Positions 17,031-24,955 of a stretch of 64,000 nucleotides of DNA are shown here, one piece after another. Position 1 is the first letter of the stretch; each line of letters opens with the position of its first letter. Position numbers and translations under genes: made by a program. The stretch spans positions 1-64,000 of the forward strand of contig NZ_BAYE01000020.1 of assembly GCF_000685095.1 (NCBI RefSeq). The letters run 5' to 3'. The notes below the pieces were generated by a model. It saw only the letters and a program-made list of their open reading frames with translations, made no database searches and was not told the DNA's origin. Source of the DNA: Paraburkholderia caledonica NBRC 102488 (GTDB taxonomy: Bacteria; Pseudomonadota; Gammaproteobacteria; Burkholderiales; Burkholderiaceae).

Positions 17031-18452
17031 TCAACTTGCCGCTATCACCGTCGCCACGCAAAGGAATACTACGAACAAACTCAGGCGGTTCTTGATGGTG
17101 AATACGATTGGATCGTCGTGCATCTCGCCGCGAAAGGCTAACATCCATACACGGCTGATCCAGAAGAGCAGCAGTCCGAATAGCAACCAGAGTGCATGCG
17201 GATGTCGATAAAGCGCGCGTACATCGGACGAATTCATATACAGCGCGAGAACCAGTACTGCGACGTAACCGGACGCGGTACCGAATGAACGCAGAATACC
17301 CAGATCCTGGGTGACGTACCCGCGCCCCACTGCGCAAACTTTTTCTTCACGCAATAGCGCGTCGAGCTCGGCATAGCGTTTGACCATGGCGAGGCTCAGA
17401 AAGATCAGAATGGAAAACATGATCAACCAGTCGGAAAGCGGAATGTCGCCCGCGGCGCCGCCCGCCACGACGCGCGCGGTGTAAAGAGCCGCGAGAACAA
17501 AGACGTCGACAAGCATGAACCGTTTGAGCCTGAGCGAATAAGCAAGCGTGGTCGCAAAGTAGCCGGCCAGTACCAGTTGAAAAGTAAAAGGCAGCAGCAG
17601 AGCAAATCCAGCAGAGGCAATAAGAAGCGCACATCCGAGAAGCATGCCGAAAGCCAGCGATAACTGTCCCGACGCAAACGGCCGATCGCGCTTGTGAACA
17701 TGGCGTCGGTCCGCGTCGAGGTCCAGCATGTCATTGAGCAGATATACAGACGAAGCGCAGAAGCAGAAAGAAAAAAATGCAATGACTTCGGCTTGCAGCG
17801 TGTCCCCCTCGGTAAATCGGTGCGATGCGAGCAGCGGCACGAAAATCAGGAGATTCTTGACCCACTGGTAAACGCGCATTTCCCTGACAGTAAGGCCGAT
17901 TAGCGATCGCCGATCCTCGAAGAAGAGCACCTTGTGATTGACCATTTCGGCCGCCTCGGCGATCTGGCGCGTTCCCACAACGATCGCCCGTCTACATTGC
18001 TTCCAGACCGGCACGTCACACAGCGCGTTGCCGCAATAGTCGAAACCGTGCGGACCGAATTCTTCGGACAACGCAGACGCCTTGTGAACACCCGACAGAT
18101 TGTGGGCGTCAGTGCTCGCCAGAATCCCTTTAAAGAACCCGAAATACGTCGCTATCTCTTCAGCGAACTTGCGGTTTGCAGCGGTGCATAAATATAGGTC
18201 TCTGCCACACGACCGTTCTTCTCGCAGAAACGCCACGAGGCGCGCGTTATAAGGAAGCAACGTCACGTCGATGGCGGCACGCTGTGCGATCTGGGCCTTC
18301 AGATGCGCCTTACCGCGCAACAGCCAGCCAATGCATAAGAACGCATACAGCGGATTTCGTTTAACAAGCACGAGGAACGATTCCACCAGGAGGTCGGTGC
18401 TCGTCAGCGTGCCATCGAGATCGACACAAAGGGGTACGCTCGCTTCGGCCAT
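17031..18452 (-). CDS. HAD-UbiA fusion prenyltransferase
   Basis: 473-aa two-domain protein. Residues 1-190 are a HAD phosphatase-like domain (DLDGT at 11-15, GNALCDVP about 140). Residues 195-473 are a UbiA-type domain with about eight helices and the Asp-rich motif NDMLDLDADRRHVHKRDRP near residue 240. That motif closely follows the pattern of decaprenyl-phosphate phosphoribose synthase (ND-D-E-DR-HP-KR-RP). A likely role is transfer of phosphoribose or a similar group to polyprenyl phosphate, with the HAD part dephosphorylating the product. The ATG at 18452 has GAGG 5 nt upstream. Confidence 0.8.
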   Translation of the reverse strand: MAEASVPLCVDLDGTLTSTDLLVESFLVLVKRNPLYAFLCIGWLLRGKAHLKAQIAQRAAIDVTLLPYNARLVAFLREERSCGRDLYLCTAANRKFAEEIATYFGFFKGILASTDAHNLSGVHKASALSEEFGPHGFDYCGNALCDVPVWKQCRRAIVVGTRQIAEAAEMVNHKVLFFEDRRSLIGLTVREMRVYQWVKNLLIFVPLLASHRFTEGDTLQAEVIAFFSFCFCASSVYLLNDMLDLDADRRHVHKRDRPFASGQLSLAFGMLLGCALLIASAGFALLLPFTFQLVLAGYFATTLAYSLRLKRFMLVDVFVLAALYTARVVAGGAAGDIPLSDWLIMFSILIFLSLAMVKRYAELDALLREEKVCAVGRGYVTQDLGILRSFGTASGYVAVLVLALYMNSSDVRALYRHPHALWLLFGLLLFWISRVWMLAFRGEMHDDPIVFTIKNRLSLFVVFLCVATVIAAS

Positions 18453-19038
18453 CATTTCCTCGTGTGAATGTGTTTGGATGCTCGATACGTTCACGCAACG
18501 CGCACTGCTTACACTTCCCTCTTCGAGAATAGTGGTCTAGTTGTTCCAAACTGTGCGCCAGAACACATTTGTCACTGCGTCGTTAAAAAAACTGTCATAA
18601 AGGCTGCAAAGCGATTTCCTTCAGGTTTCCTTAAGTTTTCCGCCATAGCATCGTGGCGGATGTATGTTCTCCGCCGTCGCCGGCGCGAACATTATTTCGA
18701 GAACTGTTCTCCTAAAAAAACAGCGGCGCTCACACGTATCGCTTGTGTGGGTCATGAGCTTCGTTCGTTCTTCCTACATGTGCTCGATACCGAATCATTC
18801 AGCGAATCGCGAGCCTCGCTGGCTTCCAGAAAGACCAGCGTTGAAGATTGAACAATGGTCAGATGCGATCACCATAGAGCGCATGGCGAGACCGACGCGT
18901 TCAGCACGCTGACTCCCTGGCAAGACCGAGCTGCCGGTTCGCAGATGCGCCCGCCGGCGCGCATTCCTGATAATCTGATTGTCCTGGCCACACGGCGCCC
19001 AGTTCTTGTGCGCCGCATTGCCGCCAATCGAACTGCCG
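18453..19038. other. Gene-free divergent promoter region
   Basis: A/T-rich region between the leftward HAD-UbiA gene and the rightward UbiB-like gene. It contains 11-bp spaced direct repeats (TTTCCTTCAGG, TTTCCTTAAGT, then TTTCC at 18615, 18626 and 18637) and a TATGAC -10-like hexamer on the minus strand at 18599-18594. I see no gene. Confidence 0.5.
18619..18635 (-). promoter_or_regulatory. PmrA/QseB-like box
   Basis: CTTCAG-N5-CTTAAG on the plus strand, which reads CTTAAG-N5-CTGAAG leftward. It matches the direct-repeat box (YTTAAK-N5-YTTAAK) of OmpR-class regulators such as PmrA and QseB with one mismatch. A TATGAC hexamer lies 19 nt downstream in the leftward direction, which is a usable promoter geometry for the HAD-UbiA gene. 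Confidence 0.45.
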
Positions 19039-20598
19039 ATGCCCCCACTGTTTCGCCGCTTACTCCTGCTCTGCCACGCACTGCGTTACGGCGCGCGCCT
19101 GATCTGGCTTGCCGCTCCAGCCAATCGCAAGCTGCACTGGTTGGCCGAGCTCGTCGGCCGCGTGCATTCGTCGACACGCAGCGCGCGCAGTGTTCACAGC
19201 CTGCTGCCCGCGCTCGGCCCGCTTGCGGGCCAGTTCGCGAAGACGCTGGTCGAGCACCCTGAACTGGCAACCTCGACATTGCACGACGCGATCGACGCGA
19301 TCGATCATATGGAAACGCCGCTGCCGCCGCGCGAATCCGAGGAAGCCTTGACTCGAGCGTTCGGCCGGCCGCTCGCCGCCCTCTTCAGCGCGGTCGACCT
19401 GATACCGGTGCGCAGCGGTTTCGCCGAACAGACGCATTTCGCGCGATTGCTGATGCCGGTCAACGGTCATCGCGAAGTGGCAATCAAATTGCTGCGCGCT
19501 GGCCAGTTGCAACAGATCGGCGACGAGCTTGCGCTTCTGCGCTGGGTCGCCCGCTGGCTGGAAAAGCTGTCGAGCACCGCGCGCCGCCTGCGGCTGCGGG
19601 CGCTGGCTCAAACCTTCGCGGACGAGATTCAGCGCCGCTTCGATCTACGCGCTGAAGCCGCCAACCTGAGCCAGACGGGCCATCATTTCGCGGGCGACAC
19701 GCGCCTCGTCGTACCGGACGTGATCTGGGATCTTTGCACCAGTCACACGCTCACTGTGCAGCGCATCGACACGCTGCCGGCTACCGACCTGAGCGGTCTG
19801 CATGCGCATCAGGTGAAGCTCGCACCGCTCGCTGCGCACATTGTGGAAGTGGTGACCGAGCAGGCATTCGAACACGGCTTCTTTCACGCGACGCTTGACG
19901 CGCGACGGGTTCGCGTAAGCATCGAGCCCGATTCTTCAGGACGACTCGTGCTGACGGAATTTTCGATCATGTCCAGCCTCTCGACCGGCGAGCGCGAGTT
20001 CTTCGTTCATGGCGCGACCGCCCTGTTCGAGCAGGACTACGGCCGGCTCGCCGAACTGCACCGCGACGCCGGGCATGTGCCGCATCAGACTCGCCCCGAA
20101 ATGCTCGAAGCTGAATTGCGTACCCGAGCCGAAGCGCATTTTGCGGCGGCTGCGCAAGACCGCTCCGCCGGGTCGCTCTTCCACCAACTGCTGCACGCGG
20201 TGCTTCCGTTCGACGGGGTTGTTTCCGGCCGGCTCGCTACCGCGCAACGATCGTTCCATCAGGCGGAGATGCTGGCGCGCGCGCTGCATCCGGGCGTCGA
20301 TACATGGAACATCGCACGGCGCGTGCTCGCGGACATCGCGCGGCGCGACGTCGATCATCGCGGCTGGTTCCAGCGCATTTCACACGAGCTACCGCATCTC
20401 GCCCATATGCTGCCACGCGTGCCGCAACTGGCCGTGCGCTATCTGCAGCACGAACACGACCGCGCGCGCACGCCGCGGCAAAACGCCCAACTGCTCGCCG
20501 ACATCAGTCGCGAATACCGACGTACGCGGGCGCTGTTGTGGGCGTGCGCTTTGTGCGGTGGAATCCTTGGCGCGGGCACGATGTTGCTGATGCGTTGA
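19039..20598 (+). CDS. UbiB/AarF-like pseudokinase
   Basis: 519-aa protein of the UbiB/ABC1 fold with a C-terminal membrane helix (LLWACALCGGILGAGTMLLM). The Lys of REVAIKLLR and the helix FADEIQRRFDLRAEAANL are kept. The key motifs are lost: KxGQ is LAGQ, the catalytic HADxHPGN is HATLDARR, and the metal-binding DFG is EFS. It is therefore unlikely to be an active ATPase or kinase. UbiB proteins support quinone biosynthesis or lipid handling. The ATG at 19039 opens the conserved part; an in-frame TTG at 18979 is less likely. Confidence 0.75.
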   Translation: MPPLFRRLLLLCHALRYGARLIWLAAPANRKLHWLAELVGRVHSSTRSARSVHSLLPALGPLAGQFAKTLVEHPELATSTLHDAIDAIDHMETPLPPRESEEALTRAFGRPLAALFSAVDLIPVRSGFAEQTHFARLLMPVNGHREVAIKLLRAGQLQQIGDELALLRWVARWLEKLSSTARRLRLRALAQTFADEIQRRFDLRAEAANLSQTGHHFAGDTRLVVPDVIWDLCTSHTLTVQRIDTLPATDLSGLHAHQVKLAPLAAHIVEVVTEQAFEHGFFHATLDARRVRVSIEPDSSGRLVLTEFSIMSSLSTGEREFFVHGATALFEQDYGRLAELHRDAGHVPHQTRPEMLEAELRTRAEAHFAAAAQDRSAGSLFHQLLHAVLPFDGVVSGRLATAQRSFHQAEMLARALHPGVDTWNIARRVLADIARRDVDHRGWFQRISHELPHLAHMLPRVPQLAVRYLQHEHDRARTPRQNAQLLADISREYRRTRALLWACALCGGILGAGTMLLMR

Positions 20599-20662
20599 TG
20601 GATGCACTAATGCGCGGATCGCATGGCGCTCGAGACGCTGACCGCCGACCAAACGCCGCACA

Positions 20663-21751
20663 TCAATCCGCCGTGTCCGCCGCTGCCGGCACTTTGGCGC
20701 GCGTCCTTGCGTCAGGCGCCGGCGCCCACGCCGGACGGGCCTTGCGCGCAGAATCCACCACGACGATATACCGCCCCGCCCACGGCATGATCTGCCGATC
20801 GCTCTTCAACACCCACAGCGATTTGCCCGAGTCGACGAGCGCCTCATATTCCGCGTCGAGGATCCCGTAATGATCCAGAAAAGTGTTGAGTGATGCGGGG
20901 ATCCGGACGCAACCCTTCGAGTGGCGCACGCCGAGCAGCGGCTCCAGCCGGTCGGGGTCGGTAGCGTGCATCTGGAATCGCATCTGCGAGATCCCGCCCT
21001 TGCCCCAGCCACGCTCTGCCTGCGCCCAGCCCAGATCGAAAATGCGCATGTCACGCTTGCCGTAGCCGCGGATATGGTTCTCGTTCTCGGTGCCTTCAGA
21101 GCGGAAATCCATGTTGGACGGCGTGTGCTCGAACACGCCGAGCGGCGTGACGAAGTGGTCGTACTCGCCTGGCCGTCCGGTGGACACGGGCGACGCGCCG
21201 ATCATCTGCCAGGTGTCGGCGGGCGCCGCGCGAAAGTAGATCAGCAGCGCCTGCACGTTCGCATTGCGGTCGACCATGACGACGTATTCTCCGGACAGTT
21301 CGCCGAGCTCGTGCTCGCGCAACGCCGCTTGCAGACGAGCGGCGTAGGCGCGCTGCTCGGAGGCCGGCACATTGAGCCGTCGCGTGACGTGGCGGGCGAA
21401 TACATCGCGCAACGCGAATGCCCGGCGCGGGTCCACGCCGCCGGCCGCATCGGGTGCCGCGACGGACGACGCGTCGACGGAGAACGCCGCGCCGCTCGTT
21501 GCCGCGGGCGGCCCGGCAGCGAAGGCCGCACAAGCGGAGACGGCAAGCGCGACGCCGCATATAAGCTTGCTCAACCTGGCAAAGGTGGATAGCACCCGGC
21601 CAGGCAGCCACCGAATTACGCAATACAACTCACGCGTGGCGCGCGGCCAGAAAAATGCATACGGCATACAGCCGGCTTTGCACTGCGCGGCGACTCGTGC
21701 AAAAGTCGGACAGACGAATACAGGCGGGCGAGGCCGCTTGAGATGGTTCAT
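20663..21751 (-). CDS. L,D-transpeptidase-like exported protein
   Basis: Up to 362 aa. A hydrophobic export signal (LICGVALAVSACAAFA, about residues 63-78) is followed by a YkuD-type catalytic domain. The active-site pattern HSKGCVRIP is present near residue 286. Such enzymes cross-link peptidoglycan or attach proteins to it in the periplasm. The start is unclear: no candidate has a good ribosome site, and the signal peptide implies a start nearer 21,620-21,670. The C-terminus ends in an Ala/Lys-rich tail. It is convergent with the UbiB-like gene. Confidence 0.8.
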   Translation of the reverse strand: MNHLKRPRPPVFVCPTFARVAAQCKAGCMPYAFFWPRATRELYCVIRWLPGRVLSTFARLSKLICGVALAVSACAAFAAGPPAATSGAAFSVDASSVAAPDAAGGVDPRRAFALRDVFARHVTRRLNVPASEQRAYAARLQAALREHELGELSGEYVVMVDRNANVQALLIYFRAAPADTWQMIGASPVSTGRPGEYDHFVTPLGVFEHTPSNMDFRSEGTENENHIRGYGKRDMRIFDLGWAQAERGWGKGGISQMRFQMHATDPDRLEPLLGVRHSKGCVRIPASLNTFLDHYGILDAEYEALVDSGKSLWVLKSDRQIMPWAGRYIVVVDSARKARPAWAPAPDARTRAKVPAAADTAD

Positions 21752-21935
21752 CGCGGGTTCGCACTGATGTGATTATTATTGGTTGCTCGCAGGTTGATGC
21801 GGCGCTCGGAACGAGGATGTTACTCAGCGCATGGCAATCTGTCGATGGACCTCCGGCGGGTCCGCTACGTGCTCGCCACTGTCGCGCCGAAGTTGTTTCT
21901 TTGACATTGCGCCCGGGCGCGAGGAGCAGAAGATC

Positions 21936-22796
21936 ATGAAGCGAACCGATCCAGCCGCGATCCAAGCGGACATCGCCGCCGAAATGCACGTCACCGCAGA
22001 GTTCGACGCCAACGCGGAGATCGAGCGCCGCGTCTTTTTTCTCGCGAATTATCTGCGCAGCAACGGCCTGAAAGCCTACGTGCTGGGTATCAGCGGCGGC
22101 ATCGATTCGACTACGGCCGGGCGCCTCGCGCAACTGGCCGTCGAGCGGCTGCGCGCCGCGAACTACGACGCGCGTTTCGTCGCAATACGCTTGCCGCACG
22201 GCGAGCAGAAAGACGAAGCCGACGCGCAGCAGGCACTGGCCTTTATTCGCGCGGACGAAACCTTGACCGTGGACATCAAGCCCGCCGCTGACGCGATGCT
22301 CGCGTCGCTGCATCAGAGCGGACTGCCATTCGCGGACGAAGCGCAGGAAGACTTCGTCCACGGCAATATCAAGGCGCGGCAACGAATGATCGCGCAGTAC
22401 GCGGTAGCCAGCACGCGCATGGGCGTGGTAATCGGCACCGACCACGCGGCCGAGTCGCTAATGGGATTTTTTACGAAATTCGGCGACGGCGGCGCCGATG
22501 TCCTACCGCTCGCCGGGCTCAACAAGCGGCGGGTGCGTGCGGTCGCGAAAGCATTGGGCGCCTCGGACGCGCTCGCTCACAAGGTGCCGACCGCGGACCT
22601 CGAAGCGTTGCGCCCGCAACGTCCCGACGAAGACGCCTACGGCGTTCCATACGAAACGATCGACGACTTCCTGGAAGGAAAATCCGTAAGCGATGAGGCA
22701 CGCAAGATCATCTTGCGTTTTTACGAGATCACGCGGCACAAGCGCGCGTTGCCGTACACGCTGTTCGATTGGCCGGAGGCTGGAAGCGCGGACTAA
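21936..22796 (+). CDS. nadE: Ammonia-dependent NAD+ synthetase
   Basis: 286-aa enzyme that amidates nicotinic acid adenine dinucleotide to NAD+ with ATP and ammonia. The PP-loop SGGIDS (about residue 52) and the pattern GTDHAAESLMGFFTKFGDGGAD match the short, NH3-using bacterial NadE. The length is close to the E. coli enzyme (275 aa), with no glutaminase domain. The ATG at 21936 follows a GGAG ribosome site; the frame is open further upstream but shows no conserved sequence. It is a single-gene unit. Confidence 0.93.
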   Translation: MKRTDPAAIQADIAAEMHVTAEFDANAEIERRVFFLANYLRSNGLKAYVLGISGGIDSTTAGRLAQLAVERLRAANYDARFVAIRLPHGEQKDEADAQQALAFIRADETLTVDIKPAADAMLASLHQSGLPFADEAQEDFVHGNIKARQRMIAQYAVASTRMGVVIGTDHAAESLMGFFTKFGDGGADVLPLAGLNKRRVRAVAKALGASDALAHKVPTADLEALRPQRPDEDAYGVPYETIDDFLEGKSVSDEARKIILRFYEITRHKRALPYTLFDWPEAGSAD

Positions 22797-22936
22797 GACG
22801 GCAAGAGTGGCACAGCAACACTGCGAACACCAGTTGGGCGCGCCGCCGGCTCAAGTCTTGAAACGCCTCTTTCTGCGCATCGTCCGCACCCTACTCGCGC
22901 CTTCTCTGCGGAATACGCCAGAGGAAGGCCCAGCAG

Positions 22937-23203
22937 TCACTGCTCCGGTGGCGGCTCGTCGGTGAAAAGATCGGCGCTCGCCTCGAGCACCATGCCGCCC
23001 AACTGCTTGCCATGAATCTGACGCGCGATCACCTCGCCGACATACGGCACCTGCGCGTCGAGTTCGACCGTGGCATAGGCGCCCGGCGTACCGGCGTCGA
23101 CGACCTCGACATTGCGGGCGTAGTGTCCCAGTTCGCGCTGGAGGAATTCGCGCACTTCCTGCTCGCTGCACGACGGCGCGATGTTGCGCACGATCAGATT
23201 CAT
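22937..23203 (-). CDS. Small RRM-type RNA-binding protein
   Basis: 88-aa protein with the beta-alpha-beta-beta-alpha-beta plan of an RNA recognition motif. An RNP2-like strand opens it (NLIVRNIA) and an RNP1-like strand (GAYATVELD) is central. The aromatic residues of canonical RNP1 are partly replaced, so RNA binding is likely but not certain. It starts 5 bp after a 48-aa membrane peptide gene, so the two are probably co-transcribed. Confidence 0.65.
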   Translation of the reverse strand: MNLIVRNIAPSCSEQEVREFLQRELGHYARNVEVVDAGTPGAYATVELDAQVPYVGEVIARQIHGKQLGGMVLEASADLFTDEPPPEQ

Positions 23204-23208
23204 GCGGC

Positions 23209-23355
23209 CTACCCTCGGCGGCTACTGCGGTCGGCGGCATGTATCTGTACGCGGCGCAAGGCGGCACGCTGTCTGGCCTGCGCGGCGGCGAGTTCACGGA
23301 TGAGTGCGGCGCCCGCTGCGCCAAGCGCGGCCAATGACAGGTAGAAGGCAATCAT
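23209..23355 (-). CDS. 48-aa single-span membrane peptide
   Basis: Short protein with one membrane helix (FYLSLAALGAAGAALI) followed by an Arg/Gln-rich cytoplasmic tail. The ATG at 23355 has GGAGA with a spacing of 5 nt, which is strong support for so short a gene. The next gene, an RRM protein, starts 5 bp after its stop. The function is unknown. Confidence 0.55.
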   Translation of the reverse strand: MIAFYLSLAALGAAGAALIRELAAAQARQRAALRRVQIHAADRSSRRG

Positions 23356-23641
23356 TCGAATCTCCGGTAATTGGGCTGGCCCTTTTTCAGAAAGCCACTT
23401 GCGACCATGCATGCAGCACGTCACGGCGTCTCGGGGACACCGCGTTAAAGACGCAGTCAGTGCACTGTACCTGAACAGTGGAACATTCGCTGGGTAGCGA
23501 GGCTGCATGCTCCTTGGGTGCGCCGGGCTATGGACCGCGCCTGCGGCATGCGAAAGCGGGCTGCAAGAAACGGACCGCCGCGTCCATCACCGCAGTGATC
23601 ACGCCGGGTGCAACGGGGCGACCCGGCTTAGCACAAGAGGA

Positions 23642-24001
23642 TCAATCAGCCTGCTGAACGTTGGCTGCGCTGACCCACCATGCGTTCTTGCCTTGCGGCA
23701 GTTCGACCAGGACTGCGGACGGATCGTCGACTCCGTCGTCCGCGACTTCGCACACCGCAAGTCCATCGGGTAAATGCTTCACTTCGCCAGCAGACTGGAA
23801 CAGCGCGACGCGTTGCGCATTCAGCGGACGCAACTGGCGATACACGTCGAAGCTGATGGCTGCAGGCACATCGCCCCGAATTTGCAGCGCGTCGGCTTTA
23901 CCGCAATGAACCGGCTCGGCGGCGAGTACGGACGCGCTGCCTGCGGCGCATGCGAGGGTCAGTGCAGCAAGCGTCGCCGCGGCAAGAGGTGAATGGATCA
24001 T
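23642..24001 (-). CDS. Exported protein of unknown function
   Basis: 119-aa protein with a clear signal peptide (LAALTLACAAGSASVLAA) and a mature part of about 90 aa with two Cys (VHCGKAD and AVCEVAD) that could form a disulfide in the periplasm. I do not recognise the family. GGAGA lies ahead of the ATG. Its start overlaps the stop of a possible 57-aa frame (ATGA), and an HNH-like exported protein lies upstream on the same strand. Confidence 0.75.
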   Translation of the reverse strand: MIHSPLAAATLAALTLACAAGSASVLAAEPVHCGKADALQIRGDVPAAISFDVYRQLRPLNAQRVALFQSAGEVKHLPDGLAVCEVADDGVDDPSAVLVELPQGKNAWWVSAANVQQAD

Positions 24002-24171
24002 GATGATTCTCCAGGAATAAGTTCAGGTGGCGCGATGAACGGCAAGCGACTCACAGGCGCACGTCGAAAGAAACCCTCTTCAATCTGCACAAGCGCGGCC
24101 AGGTCCATGCGAACGAAATTGATCGCCGGCACGCAGGTTCCGGGGAACACAGCCTCAAGGCTGTGAGCCAT
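23998..24171 (-). CDS. Possible small protein between two exported proteins
   Basis: 57-aa frame from the ATG at 24171. It overlaps the end of the HNH-like gene by 17 bp and ends in an ATGA overlap with the next exported protein. The tight overlaps suggest translational coupling, but the ribosome site is weak and there are no family features. It may equally be an untranslated spacer. Confidence 0.3.
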   Translation of the reverse strand: MAHSLEAVFPGTCVPAINFVRMDLAALVQIEEGFFRRAPVSRLPFIAPPELIPGESS

Positions 24172-24793
24172 GTCCGGCTGCTCGCCCGCTCTCGGCGCTG
24201 GTGGCGACGTCCAACCGGCTGACGTCGCACGAGGTCTGGCTGAAGCCCGAATAGACCACCGACCAGTCGCCGACGATCGCCGCTTGCGCCTCCGCGAGAC
24301 TGATCGTGCCTTCGCAGACGCAGCGCTTGAGCATGACCGCCGCACGCGCCTTGCGGCGCTCACCCTGGCGGCCCGCCCACGGCAGCAGACCCAGGTTGGA
24401 AGGCGCGTCCGGCGAACCGCCGAGCACCACGGGTACGCGCCTGTCCAGCGCGAAATCGGCGCCATCGTCGGCGTCGATGCCGCGCTCGGCAAGCATCCGG
24501 TCTTTGTGCGCCATGAGTTCATCGAACGGCGGCGCGACCGCGCTGGCATAGCCAGGGCGGCATATCGTTTCGCCGATCGATTGCTGCGTAACGCGTTCGT
24601 CGAGCATGCGCGCCTCCTGCGCATATGCGCCACCAACGCGCAACGCGAGAAGCGCCGTGGCGCTCAGCGCCATGGCGAACCGCAACGAGCCGGGACGCCG
24701 GGACGCAAGCGCGAGCAGATGTGCCCTGAAGATCCTACCTGTGTGGTCGCTGGAACAGCCGCTGCGACGCCTGTCTGCAATGTCTGCGTTCAT
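24155..24793 (-). CDS. Exported HNH-like protein with altered active site
   Basis: Up to 212 aa. An export signal around residues 40-58 (ALSATALLALRVGGAYAQ) precedes a domain like the secreted HNH nucleases (GETICRPGYASAV, then VPVVLGGSPDAPSNL, then CEGTISLAEAQAAIVGDW). In that family the first motif is DH-IP-LGG; here it is DRRVPVVLGG, so the metal-binding His is replaced by Arg. Nuclease activity is doubtful. The start is uncertain: the ATG at 24673 would give a normal signal peptide length, while 24793 gives a long cytoplasmic lead. Confidence 0.6.
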   Translation of the reverse strand: MNADIADRRRSGCSSDHTGRIFRAHLLALASRRPGSLRFAMALSATALLALRVGGAYAQEARMLDERVTQQSIGETICRPGYASAVAPPFDELMAHKDRMLAERGIDADDGADFALDRRVPVVLGGSPDAPSNLGLLPWAGRQGERRKARAAVMLKRCVCEGTISLAEAQAAIVGDWSVVYSGFSQTSCDVSRLDVATSAESGRAAGHGSQP

Positions 24794-24955
24794 TCGTCGG
24801 CGCGCCTGCGAGGCACGCAATAGTCAATTCGCAAGGTAATTAAAACACATTCAATACGCATGCGAAAAAAATGCTTGCCCGCCGGATACACGACATGCGT
24901 CGCGATGGACCTTCCACGGCGACGCAATGCCGCCGCGGACCCACCACTGCCCAAC

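Noticed and set aside
18592..18602. CTGTCATAAAG, a good Pho-box half-site
   Set aside because: No second half-site at 11 bp. On the other strand it reads as a TATGAC -10 hexamer of the HAD-UbiA promoter.
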